Source: Sphingomonas sp. PAMC 26621
GTDB lineage: Bacteria; Pseudomonadota; Alphaproteobacteria; Sphingomonadales; Sphingomonadaceae
DNA: 64,000 nt
Direction of reading: 5' to 3'
NCBI RefSeq assembly: GCF_000251145.1
Contig: NZ_AIDW01000015.1
Coordinates: 186,001 to 250,000, forward strand
The notes under the pieces were generated by a model. It was given only the letters and a program-made list of their open reading frames with translations, did no database searches and was not told where the DNA came from. This document shows, piece after piece, positions 54,122 to 62,970 of the stretch. Position numbers and translations under genes: made by a program. Numbering within the stretch: the first letter of the stretch is position 1; the number at the start of each line of letters is the position of its first letter.

Positions 54122-56630
54122 TCTTGGAACCTCCAACTCGGCGGTCGTTGGCAACGGCCCGGATGGTCTGCGCTTGTTTAAGACGGCCGACGGGCGAGAT
54201 GTCCTGCCCAGCGTTATCTATGCCGATCGTCGAGGAGCGCGGTTTGTTGGTACACGCGCTTATCAGCAGTTAGTGAAATCGCCGGCCGATGTCGTGCACG
54301 GTTTTAAGCGGTTAATGGGCACAGACAGTCGCCTGTCATTCGCAGCCTCGGGCATTTCCTTCACCCCTGAGGAGGCAAGCGCAGAAGTGCTTCGTGCTCT
54401 CGTCAGACAGGTTCGATCAGCAGTTGGAGAAGTTGATTTCGAAGGCGCGGTGGTCACCATTCCTGCGGCATTTAACCAGATGCGGTCAGAAGCCACCATT
54501 CGGGCAGCGAACCTCGCCGGCCTCGAGCGCGTCGGCCTGATCCAAGAGCCGGTAGCGGCGGCAATGTCTGCGCTTGAAGGCGGTACCCGCCGCGACGGCA
54601 AATTTTTAGTCTATGACCTTGGTGGCGGGACGTTCGACGCCGCATTAGTGGAAAGCTTGGGCGGCAATGTTACCGTACTCGCACACGAGGGCATCAACAT
54701 GCTTGGTGGCCGTGATCATGACCGGGTTATCTTAGACTCAATCGTGCGCCAGTGGCTAGCGAGCAACTTCGCACTGCCTAGTAACCCATTTGCTGATTTG
54801 GCTTACAAACGCCTGTTCGATATAGCCCGTGCACAGGCTGAAATAGCCAAGATCGAGCTATCAACCCGCGACGAAGCAACAGTTTTCGTCAGTGACGACG
54901 AAGCTCGGGTTAATGACCTCGATGGCAAGCCCATCTACATTGAAGCCGTCGTAACCCGCGCCGTCTTCGAATCGTTGATTGCCGAGCGCATTGATGAAAG
55001 CATCGCTCTGTGCCGGAAGCTGCTTTCTGAAAATCACGTCACGCATGATGACCTGGACCGCATAGTCTTTATTGGCGGACCCTCGAACATTCCTTTTGTC
55101 CGCGAGCACGTTCCTGCGGCACTTGGTGTACCAGCTGATCTGACGAGCGATCCTATGACAGCGGTGGCACGCGGGGCAGCAATCTTTGCTGAAAGTCGTA
55201 ATTGGGGCCCAAAAGCCAGTAAGCGTAAGCCACAACGCGCGGCGACGATGGCGACCGGGGATATCGATGTTCGCTTTGAGTACACCGCTCGCGCTGCAGA
55301 CGAAACCGGGCGTATCCGTGTCCGTGTGGGGCCCACTGCGGTCGCGGCTGGTCTGCGACTGCGCCTGACGGGTCCCGAGGGCTTTGATAGCGGCGAGCTA
55401 ATGTTGGTAGGAGATCGCGACGAAGTGGTACGTTTACCATCGATCGGCGAGAACCGTTTTGTAGCGAAGCTACTGTTGTCCGACGGAACCAGAGCGTTAC
55501 CCGATCAAGCTCTAATCATTACGCGCGTCCACGCGAGCGCGACGGCAGCAACAGCGGCGCAGACGGTTGCAATCAAGGTAGTGGCCGGGCCATCGACGGC
55601 GCAATATAACGCGTTATCCGTTCTGGTGCTCAAGGGGGCGTCATTACCTGCTCAAGGCGTCAAAGCATTAAAAACAATGAGGGAGCTGGTGGGTGGTGTT
55701 CCCGGGCACTGGGATGCGGAGCTGTTCAATCAGTCTGAGGGTGTCGACGATCCGATGCTCAACCTATCGATCGGCAGCTTCCGCGTATCGTCCGAAAAAG
55801 ATCTCGACGACGGCCAGAGGATGCCCGCGGGGACCCCGGTCGCGCTACACTGGCAGATGGATGACAATGGCCTAATCAACTGTGAGCTTGAGATCGCAAG
55901 CCTCGGTATCCGACTGGCGGATAAAAAGTTCTACGTTTCCCAGGTCGGGCATAAAAATTTTGACGGTGGCGACGGACAATCGCTGGCTGCGTCCTCTCTC
56001 GATCGCGCACAGGAAGCCCTTGATGAGACCGAAGCTGCGCTCGGGCTATCAGCAGCGCCCGTGATTGCAGAGCTCAGGCGTAGGCTTGCCCGACACCGTG
56101 AATTGTTAGCGAACTCTGCCGACGCGGAGGCGCGTCGCTCAATCACAGAAGAAGCCCGGCACATCCTTCAGGACATTGCGAAGCTACGCGGGTTGCCCGA
56201 TCATCGCCGTCCATCGTTGCTGGCTGACGTAATGAATATCGAAGACGATTTCGCGGAGATCGCTGCCGATGCAAGCAAGCCGGCGGTCGAACGGATGCAG
56301 ACACTGGGCCGCACGGCGCGCGAGGCGTTGTCCCGAGAGGATTGGGACCGTACCCGACAAACTGTCGAGGAGATGCGCAGCCTATTACAACGCGCCTATG
56401 CCGAAGATCCAAGCTACTGGCACGCGTTTCTAGAGCGCTTCACCGAGCAGCGATACGCCGCGCTCGACAAGGATTTGCACGATCGACTTGTGAAGGCGGG
56501 CGCGGCTGCCGTTGAGCAAGAAGATCTTGCGGCGGTTCGAAGCACGGTTCAGGCAATGGCACGCAACCGAGTAGCCGCCGCCAGCGATAGCCGCGAGGTT
56601 GCGTTACTGGCCGGACTTGCCGCAGCGTGA
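54105..56630 (+). CDS. Divergent Hsp70-family chaperone
   Basis: An 841-residue Hsp70, longer than the roughly 640 residues of DnaK. The ATPase domain is complete: phosphate 1 YLGIDLGTSNSAVVG at residue 2, a Lys in VHGFKRLMG near residue 67, connect 1 IQEPVAAAMSAL near residue 146, phosphate 2 VYDLGGGTFDAALVE near residue 169, and adenosine IVFIGGPSNIPFVREH near residue 324. After about residue 370 the sequence leaves the DnaK pattern. The substrate-binding part is replaced by beta-rich segments (RIRVRVGPTAVAAGLRLRLT) and a long helical C-terminus (LRRRLARHRELLANSADAEA, DIAKLRGLPDHRRPSLL). It has no signal peptide and should be cytoplasmic. It sits third in an overlapping gene set with J-like and GrpE-like partners, between IS110 remnants. 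Confidence 0.92.
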   Translation: MYLGIDLGTSNSAVVGNGPDGLRLFKTADGRDVLPSVIYADRRGARFVGTRAYQQLVKSPADVVHGFKRLMGTDSRLSFAASGISFTPEEASAEVLRALVRQVRSAVGEVDFEGAVVTIPAAFNQMRSEATIRAANLAGLERVGLIQEPVAAAMSALEGGTRRDGKFLVYDLGGGTFDAALVESLGGNVTVLAHEGINMLGGRDHDRVILDSIVRQWLASNFALPSNPFADLAYKRLFDIARAQAEIAKIELSTRDEATVFVSDDEARVNDLDGKPIYIEAVVTRAVFESLIAERIDESIALCRKLLSENHVTHDDLDRIVFIGGPSNIPFVREHVPAALGVPADLTSDPMTAVARGAAIFAESRNWGPKASKRKPQRAATMATGDIDVRFEYTARAADETGRIRVRVGPTAVAAGLRLRLTGPEGFDSGELMLVGDRDEVVRLPSIGENRFVAKLLLSDGTRALPDQALIITRVHASATAATAAQTVAIKVVAGPSTAQYNALSVLVLKGASLPAQGVKALKTMRELVGGVPGHWDAELFNQSEGVDDPMLNLSIGSFRVSSEKDLDDGQRMPAGTPVALHWQMDDNGLINCELEIASLGIRLADKKFYVSQVGHKNFDGGDGQSLAASSLDRAQEALDETEAALGLSAAPVIAELRRRLARHRELLANSADAEARRSITEEARHILQDIAKLRGLPDHRRPSLLADVMNIEDDFAEIAADASKPAVERMQTLGRTAREALSREDWDRTRQTVEEMRSLLQRAYAEDPSYWHAFLERFTEQRYAALDKDLHDRLVKAGAAAVEQEDLAAVRSTVQAMARNRVAAASDSREVALLAGLAAA

Positions 56631-56993
56631 TGACGTGAGCAATTCAACGTCTGAGGTGACGAAGTCGGGAGCGGCTCTGGACGCTGAAGGCCCGCTTGTA
56701 ATGAAATCCGTCTTGGCCGCCGTCTCCAACGGCTGCTAAGTCCAAAGGGGAGGCGACAGCAGTCGCCCACCTCATGCCGTTCCGGTGCGCCAAGATGAAC
56801 GTCGGCTCGCGCCGGAACCAGTCATTCGCTGGTACGGCAACAGCACAGCAACAACACACCCATGTCAGTCAATCCGCAGCCACGACTAAGGCCTAAGATC
56901 TGCCGTGTCGAGAGACACCTTTTTGTCGCCTGCATCTATGCCACTGCTTCTGGCGAGGAGACTGCGCGAAGAGCGTATTGAAAGGAAGCTATC
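56631..56993 (+). other. 363-bp gap within the cassette, one possible micro-ORF
   Basis: A GTG at 56635, 4 nt after the Hsp70 stop, opens a 34-codon frame (MSNSTSEVTKSGAALDAEGP, ending at 56739). It is too short to judge. The rest shows no gene; AAGGA at 56982 is the ribosome site of the next gene. Confidence 0.35.
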
Positions 56994-57791
56994 GTGAGCG
57001 CGGAACGGTTGGAACAATTAGAGCGGCTGGCGAGGCTGCGAGCCGATGACATGCTCACCGATGAGGAGTTCGCGGTCGAAAAAGGGAGAGTGCTGTCAGA
57101 AGTCGATAGTGTCCTCGCCGTGCAACTCGCGGAGAAACCTCCGCGTCGCCGGATTTGGCTTGTTACCGGTCTGGTCGCCGTTGTCGGCGCCGGCCTATTG
57201 GGCGGTGCATTTGTCATAAACGATCTGCCGGGCGGCCCTCCGGCACCAGTGCTCGCTGTTACCGCGAATACGCCGCTTAGGCGAACTCCGATGGAACTTA
57301 TTGTCAAGCCTATTTTGCCGGAGCCGAGGATGGGTTGCACGGGCAGCGCGTGCCGAGTTCTGACTGCGCGTGGCTGGGCAAGAATCGAAGCCGGAATGAA
57401 TGTCATACGCGCCGAAAAAGTCTCCGGGCTCAAGCTCCGCGACGACGGCCATTATGAGGGGGTCGAAGGTTGTGCGCGTTATGAGGTCGTCGGCGGTCCC
57501 TCTGCTTTGTCGATGCTCGTGGAAGGAGGGGTGATAACCTCTCTTTCGACAGCGGGTAAAGGCTGGCGGACCGACCGCGGCGTCAAGGTGGGCGACTCAG
57601 AAAGCGCAGTTCGCAATACCTACAGTCCACTCCGCCAGGAGCCAGACATTTACGGCGACGCGAGCGACAAGATACTATTTTTCGATACTGAAAAAAGAAA
57701 GTTCGGCCTTGTGTTCGGAATCAAAAAAAGGAAAGTTAGCTGGATAACGGTTGGCGGATCTAGTCGCGGCTATGTAGAAGGATGCCTGTGA
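56994..57791 (+). CDS. SHOCT-domain membrane protein
   Basis: A 265-residue protein starting with GTG, 7 nt after AAGGA. Residues 4-36 form a SHOCT (short C-terminal-type oligomerisation) domain placed N-terminally: LEQLERLARLRADDMLTDEE and FAVEKGRVL. A membrane helix follows at about 54-76 (WLVTGLVAVVGAGLLGGAFV). The outer part has paired cysteines (MGCTGSACRVL, EGCARYEVVG) and a C-terminal domain with GVKVGDSESAVRN and KFGLVFGIKKRKVSWITVGG, a pattern common in small periplasmic domains of unknown role. It overlaps the following lipoprotein gene by 10 bp. The shared architecture with the J-like protein (cytoplasmic helical part, one helix, extracytoplasmic domain) suggests they act at the same membrane. 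Confidence 0.75.
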   Translation: MSAERLEQLERLARLRADDMLTDEEFAVEKGRVLSEVDSVLAVQLAEKPPRRRIWLVTGLVAVVGAGLLGGAFVINDLPGGPPAPVLAVTANTPLRRTPMELIVKPILPEPRMGCTGSACRVLTARGWARIEAGMNVIRAEKVSGLKLRDDGHYEGVEGCARYEVVGGPSALSMLVEGGVITSLSTAGKGWRTDRGVKVGDSESAVRNTYSPLRQEPDIYGDASDKILFFDTEKRKFGLVFGIKKRKVSWITVGGSSRGYVEGCL

Positions 57792-58270
57792 TCTTGGTAC
57801 GCGCGGGACGATACACTCTACTACCTTTGCTATTTGGGATGTTAGCGTGCCAGTTCATTCCGGGCACAAAGACCCATAGTCGACGTCTCGCAGAAAAGCT
57901 TGCTTCCGAGGAATTGATTGATCCGTCCTCATCTCAGTTTAGAAATGTGCGCGTATTCGGCACCCAAGTCTGCGGAGAGGTGAATGGCAAGAACAGGATG
58001 GGCGCATACGTCGGATTTGGCCGCTTTCACGTTAACGTGACTGCCAAACTCGCCATGCTCGATCCCCAGTTCGACCCGGAGTTTTTAATGTCTGCAGAAG
58101 ATTTGTGTCGCTCGATGCGAAGCAACTCGTATGCCTCCGCAGGCGCCACCGCGTCCGCCTGCGAACGCGCCGGGGAAGAGAGGGTCAAGCTGGCGCTCCA
58201 AACCCTGTTCGACCAGCAGTGGAACTCATACTGCCGGACGTGGCAAGCGGCTGATCCAACGGCCAACTGA
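57782..58270 (+). CDS. Small lipoprotein of the island cassette
   Basis: A 162-residue exported protein with a short signal (YTLLPLLFGMLACQ) whose MLAC is a lipobox near residue 23. The body contains SEELIDPSSSQFRNVRVFG and VCGEVNGKNRMGAYVGFGRF, a pattern seen in a family of small uncharacterised periplasmic proteins, and several cysteines that could form disulfides (AEDLCRSMRSN, ASACERAGEE, SYCRTW). It overlaps the SHOCT gene and is probably the last gene of the cassette. Confidence 0.7.
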   Translation: MPVILVRAGRYTLLPLLFGMLACQFIPGTKTHSRRLAEKLASEELIDPSSSQFRNVRVFGTQVCGEVNGKNRMGAYVGFGRFHVNVTAKLAMLDPQFDPEFLMSAEDLCRSMRSNSYASAGATASACERAGEERVKLALQTLFDQQWNSYCRTWQAADPTAN

Positions 58271-59081
58271 GATATTGGGGGTCGGTACATAGAACGGACC
58301 AAAGTCTACGATCTCAAGACGGTCATCCGAGACGCTGGTCAGCCCGCTGTTCCGCTGCCCAAGACACGAGCGGTTATATTGACGCTGGTAGTTGTGCCGC
58401 CAGCGCCTGAACGACGGCAATTTATAACGCTCTCATTCGTGGGTTGATTATCGCGTGACCCGTATCCGTCGGTTGGCCTATCCTCCGTTTGAGCTTGGCC
58501 GTCGGACGAACCTACCCGACGTACTGCGGAGTGCCCATCACCGTCGGACGCCCGCGGCATGCCGACCAAGGCTATTCAGATGGTGCGCTAGCAACTCCTC
58601 TCGGGATCGTTGCGAGTGGATCATCCAGCCACCACCGATGGCACACGACGTCCGATGTTCAATGCATAACGGCCAGACCTGACCGTTCTCCGGATATAGA
58701 TCGTTGCCGCGCGAACGACCTCTTCATGCGAAGCTGTCAATCCCCATCGCCGTTCTGAACGACGGCTTCTCTATCGCGGCGTTAGTCAATAGGCGCAGGC
58801 CGTTGGCCGCCGCGGGCGCGCCGGTGATGGTTGGTATGCAACGCTATTCAGGTGCTGACTTTCTGCCGAGCGTGCGATCGCAACACGAGGTTCGTGCTTC
58901 TCTCCGGGGTCGGCACGAAGCCGCCCCATGATGGGGTAAGAAAAAGCGGCGTGGATCAATCTTTGTAACGCCTTTATCGCGAGCGGTAGGCTGCCGTCGT
59001 TACGATCTCACACCACCTTCGTCCCCGTGAGGACCTTTTCCTGCCGAGGCAGAACCGTAAAAGCTCCTGTTTGAAATTGTG
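58271..59081 (+). other. 811-bp gap between cassette and IS110, no gene recognised
   Basis: Several short frames exist on both strands but none has a start, composition or sequence that looks coding. The region may be the decayed remainder of inserted elements and would include the 3' non-coding end of the IS110 copy at its right side. Confidence 0.5.
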
Positions 59082-60135
59082 TCAGGCGATAGCGACGGCG
59101 ACCGCGGTGCCGGGTGCGTTGCCCCAGCGGAAGTCGGTGCCATCCGTCCACATGCGGTGGAGGACAACGGCCAGGCGGCGCGCGACGGCCACGATGGCTC
59201 GGCGCATGCCCCGGCGCTGTGCGACCTTCATCCCCCAGGCCTTGAGCCACGACCAGGTGCCGGCTCTGGGTCAGCAGGACCTGCGCCGCCTCTTACAGCA
59301 TCGTTCGCAGCATGATGTCGCCGGACTTGGAGATGCCGCAGTCATAGTCGACCTCGCCCGACTGATGCCGCCGGGGCGTCAACCCGAGATGCGCGCCGAC
59401 CGCTCTGGAATGAACGAAGCGCTGGGGTTGGTCGATCGAGGCCCGATAGGTGAGAGCCACCACCGGGCCGACGCCGGGCGCGGTCATCAACCGTTTGCAG
59501 ACCGGATCATGCCGAACCGTGTCGAGCAGCATCTTGTGGAGCGTGGCCAGTTGCTGGCGCATCACCCGCCGTACCGTCAGCAACGGCTCGACGATCGCCG
59601 CCAGTCGCGGAAATCCCTCGACCAGGTGACGGATCCGGGCCTCGTAACCGATTGTGCTGACGACACCGACCTTGAGGCTAGAGTTGCGGAGCGTGCCGCG
59701 CATGTCGGACTCGATGTCGATCAGCTTGCGCTGGACGAGCGCGCGGCTGGTCAGCAGCATGCGTAGCTCCTGCGCGGCTAGCGTCTTGACATGCACCGGC
59801 TTGAACAGGCCGACCCGCATCATCTGGGCGATGCCGCGGGCATCGTTGCGATCAGATTTGTTGATCTGCTGCGCCTGCAACAGCGCCTTCATGTGGCGGG
59901 TCTCGACGCAGATGACCGGCAGACCAGCCTCGCTTAGACCGTACAATAGCCATTGCGACAATGGCCCGGCCTCGATCCCGACCCTGACGTAATCGGCACC
60001 GATCGACGTCAGCAGTACGGCTATGTCATCGGGCTCGGTCGGCACCTTACGCTCGCACACCACCTTGCCGGCATCGTCCACCACGCACACCGACGTCTCC
60101 TTCACCGAGACGTCCAGACCCACGAAATGCGCCAT
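59082..60135 (-). pseudogene. IS110-family transposase, nonsense and frameshift
   Basis: A DEDD transposase reading MAHFVGLDVSVKETSVCVVD (first Asp), RVGIEAGPLSQWLLYGL (Glu) and NKSDRNDARGIAQMMRVGLF (Asp pair), then the transposase_20 part with MTAPGVGPVVALTYRASIDQ and GISKSGDIMLRTML. There a TAA at 59293-59295 replaces the Tyr codon expected before EAAQ. After a further one-base shift near 59265 the family's end continues as TWSWLKAWGMKVAQRRGMRR and GTDFRWGNAPGTAVAVAIA, stopping at 59082. AAGGAG precedes the ATG. It is a recent but inactivated copy, in the same orientation as the remnant at 51371-51672. Confidence 0.9.
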
Positions 60136-60499
60136 CGCTCACACTCCTTCCCTCGATGCTCGAGGTCAGGCTCGACCCCGATCCAGGCATCGTATGTGGA
60201 GGGACTGCAATCTCACCATCCAACGGGCGAAATGCAGCCGCGGCGATACACCATCTTTCGAGGAGCTTCAAAGCGCGCTTAAACGGCGTCTTATGTGTCA
60301 AAAGGATCCAAACCTGTCGATCAAAATCTGAACCATTAATGTTTCAGGTTTTGATCGACAGCTAACCGCCGGCAGCTCTCGACCAGACCCGGTCGTTCCA
60401 ATTAGCCGCCGCGAACGTCTGCTCCTGGCAGAAGCTGCCGTTGGAATGCTCGAAGCGGACCGACAATAATGCGCCCAAACTTGGTCATTCAGAGTGCCC
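60136..60499 (+). other. Non-coding DNA upstream of IS110 transposase
   Basis: No gene is seen. In IS110-group elements the non-coding DNA before the transposase encodes the bridge RNA that picks target and donor, so 60136 to about 60310 is the place to look for one. I cannot confirm its fold by eye. A separate 48-bp inverted repeat follows. Confidence 0.4.
60314..60361. repeat. 48-bp inverted repeat with TTTTGATCGACAG arms
   Basis: Arms CTGTCGATCAAAATCTGAA (60314-60332) and TTCAGGTTTTGATCGACAG (60343-60361) are complementary at 18 of 19 positions around a 10-nt AT-rich centre. It could be two facing ends of a lost transposon, a recombinase site or a strong hairpin. It lies exactly between the IS110 region and the decayed nucleotidyltransferase. 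Confidence 0.8.
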
Positions 60500-61011
60500 G
60501 CTCGATCATTTGCCCCCCGGCCAAACAACGCGAGCTGTAACGTGTCGTCCAGATCCACTTCGAGGAGTTCGGCGACGCGAAGGCGATCGCGACTTCCGAT
60601 TGGAAGAAGCAGGCGCGCATCCTCAAGGTTGTCCTCTACGGGAGCTATGCGCATGGCGGCTGGGTCGATGAACCGCACACAGCCAAGGCCTATCAGTCGG
60701 ATTTCGATCTTCTCGTCATCGGCAACAACGACAAGCTGACCGACCGGATCGAAGTCTGGGCGACCGCCGAGGACCGGCTCAACCGCGAACTGGCGATCAC
60801 CAAGACGCTGCGCACGCCGGTCAATTTCATCGTACACACACTGGCCGAGGTGAATAACGGCCTGGCCCATGGGCGCTACTTTTTCATCGACATCGCTCGC
60901 GACGGCATCGGGCTTTACCAGAGGGAGGATACCAAGTTTCATGAACCCAAGCCGGAGACACCGGGACAGGCGCTGGCGATGGCTCGTCTGCGGTTCAGAT
61001 GCTCTAACTAG
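60500..61011 (+). pseudogene. Decayed MNT-type nucleotidyltransferase (HEPN/MNT family)
   Basis: From about 60552 an open frame gives EEFGDAKAIATSDWKKQARI, VVLYGSYAHGGWVDEPHT and SDFDLLVIGNNDKLTDRIEV. The G-S-Y...SDFDLL pattern is the active site of minimal nucleotidyltransferases. It ends early at 61011 after TPGQALAMARLRF, where the HEPN half would begin. At the 5' side an in-frame TAA (about 60537) and a frame change after LDHLPP separate the start. The intact relatives I recall fuse this domain to a HEPN domain of the toxin/antitoxin type. Here both ends are lost, so it is a remnant. Confidence 0.7.
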
Positions 61012-61317
61012 CTGCAGCCGCGTATTTGCAGGCCCGATACCTCAAGAGAGCTTGTCTATCGCGCATGGGTTTCCAGATAGCGATCGTGGACGGGTCATAT
61101 TGGGAGTTCAGCATCGTCCATGCTATGCTGACTGCTCTGACGATGCAGGATTACCGCAAGCCGAACATCTAACACGACTGGCACGCCCAACGGATCGCGC
61201 TACATCCAACATCCTGAGGTTAATGGTCAGGGCGATGTTGAGCACGGTACTTTACAGCCCGCGTTGCGAAGAAACCGGCGGTTCCGCTGTCGGGAACAGC
61301 CGGATCGTGGCGTCAGC
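61012..61317 (+). other. Right edge of island, 306-bp gap
   Basis: No gene or tRNA is seen. GC content rises again toward 61300, where the peptide-binding-protein gene begins, so this is where the island appears to end. Confidence 0.5.
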
Positions 61318-62970
61318 GTGAGCAACGTTAGGCTTGATCGTCTGCGTCGGGGCGCCACGCCTGTAGCCAATGCTGCGATAGACGAATGTCTGTCCGGCCG
61401 GATCGACAAGCGTGAGTTCCTGCGCTGGGCAAGCGTCCTGGGCGGGGCGATCCCGCTTCTCGGCACGGGCGGGTGCACCGTGTCGGACGATGCGGTGGCG
61501 GACCGAACGGGCGGGGTCGTGCGGGTCGGCATGCCGGTGCCGGCCGCGCGGATCGACCCGCTGACCGTTGCAGATACGGGTGGGGTCTGCATGCTGTCGC
61601 AGACGGGGGAATATCTGGCGGTGTCCGGCCCCGACCTGCGGCTGCAGCCGGTTCTGGCGACCAGCTGGGCGTCGAACGACAACGGGACCGTGTGGACGTT
61701 CCGGATTCGGCAGGGCGTCCGCTTTCACGACGGCCGGACGTTGACCGCGGCGGACGTGGTCGCGACCTTCGACCGCCTGGCGGATCCCGCGAACGGTTCG
61801 ATCGCGCTGTCGGCCTTCTCTGGCGTGCTGTCCAAGGGCGGGGCGCGTGCTGTCGATGCGCAGACGGTGGCGTTCCACCTCGATGCGCCCAATGGCAGCT
61901 TCCCGTATCTGGTGTCGTCGGACAATTTCAACGCGATCATCCTGCCGGCCGATTATGCCGGGGGCTTCGAGGACAGCTTCATCGGCACCGGCCCGTTCCG
62001 GCTCGAGCGGTTCACGCCCAAGGTCGGTGCCGCGTTCGTCCGGAACGACGCCTATTGGGGGAGAAAGGCGCTCCCCGATCGCACCAGCTTCCTGTTCTAC
62101 GACAGCCTCCAGGCGCAGGTGCTGGCGATCCAGGGCGGGCAGGTCGATGTGCTGCTGCATGTCCCGGTCCACGGCACGCAGGCGTTGCTCGCCGATCCGC
62201 GGCTGAACATCCTCGCGCTGCGATCGAGCGCACACGAGCAGCTCCACATGCGCTGCGATCGTCCGCCGTTCCACGATCCGCGGGTGCGCCGCGCGATCGC
62301 TTTGTGCCTGGACCGCGACGCGCTGGTCACCGGACTGTATGCGGGCCGGGGGACCCTGGGCAACGACAGTCCGTTCGCGCCCCTCTATGCCGCGACCGAC
62401 CCGGGCGTGCCGCAACGGCGCAAGGACCTGCGCGAGGCCAAGGCGCTGCTGACGGCTGCCGGTCATCCGGATGGCTTCGCCGCGCTGCTGACCACCGAAC
62501 GATTCCAAGAAATCCCCGATTATGCGGTCGTCATCCAGAATGCGGTCAAGGCGATCGGTGTTCGCCTGACGCTGAACGTCGAGGACCAGGCCGCCTTTTA
62601 CGGCCAGGCGACGTTCGGCCAGTCAGACTGGCTGGATTCGACCATGGGGATCGAGGATTATGCGCATCGCGGCGTGCCCAACACCATCCTCGCCGCGTCG
62701 CTGACCACGCCCGGCACCTTCAACGCCGCGCATTTCCGCAACCCCAGCTACGATCGCCTCGTCGCGGGGTATATCGCGGCGCTGGAGCCAGCGTCGCAGC
62801 GCGCGACCGCGGGGCAGATCCAGCGGCTGTTGCTCGCCGAAACGCCGGTGGTGACGACCTGCTTCTACGACTGGCTGACCGTCAACACGAAGCGGATCAC
62901 GGGCGTCAGGCCGACGGCAATGGCGCAGCTGTTCCTGGATCGGGCGCACCCAGTGCCTGTAGACGGCTGA
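61318..62970 (+). CDS. Peptide ABC transporter substrate-binding protein (SBP_bac_5)
   Basis: A 550-residue family-5 extracytoplasmic solute-binding protein for peptides or similar solutes. The GTG at 61318 is chosen because the sequence after it (IDECLSGRIDKREFLRWASV) leads into an export signal ending GTGGC, possibly a lipoprotein site or a Tat-type signal. Family landmarks are WTFRIRQGVRFHDGRTLTAA near residue 128, FIGTGPFRLERFTPKVGA near residue 221, NDAYWGRKALPD, and DPRVRRAIALCLDRDAL near residue 320. It lies against a convergent peptide-ABC ATPase gene whose 3' end overlaps its own by 65 bp, so both probably serve the same transporter although on opposite strands. Confidence 0.9.
   Translation: MSNVRLDRLRRGATPVANAAIDECLSGRIDKREFLRWASVLGGAIPLLGTGGCTVSDDAVADRTGGVVRVGMPVPAARIDPLTVADTGGVCMLSQTGEYLAVSGPDLRLQPVLATSWASNDNGTVWTFRIRQGVRFHDGRTLTAADVVATFDRLADPANGSIALSAFSGVLSKGGARAVDAQTVAFHLDAPNGSFPYLVSSDNFNAIILPADYAGGFEDSFIGTGPFRLERFTPKVGAAFVRNDAYWGRKALPDRTSFLFYDSLQAQVLAIQGGQVDVLLHVPVHGTQALLADPRLNILALRSSAHEQLHMRCDRPPFHDPRVRRAIALCLDRDALVTGLYAGRGTLGNDSPFAPLYAATDPGVPQRRKDLREAKALLTAAGHPDGFAALLTTERFQEIPDYAVVIQNAVKAIGVRLTLNVEDQAAFYGQATFGQSDWLDSTMGIEDYAHRGVPNTILAASLTTPGTFNAAHFRNPSYDRLVAGYIAALEPASQRATAGQIQRLLLAETPVVTTCFYDWLTVNTKRITGVRPTAMAQLFLDRAHPVPVDG

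Noticed and set aside
59008..59250. Minus-strand 80-residue frame as a separate gene
   Set aside because: It is an out-of-frame reading of the end of the IS110 transposase.
60298..60942. Minus-strand 214-residue frame
   Set aside because: It is the antisense of the decayed nucleotidyltransferase, whose plus-strand reading has clear active-site motifs.
47462..61317. tRNA gene or direct-repeat attachment sites at the island edges
   Set aside because: No tRNA-like sequence, integrase gene or convincing direct repeats were seen at either end.
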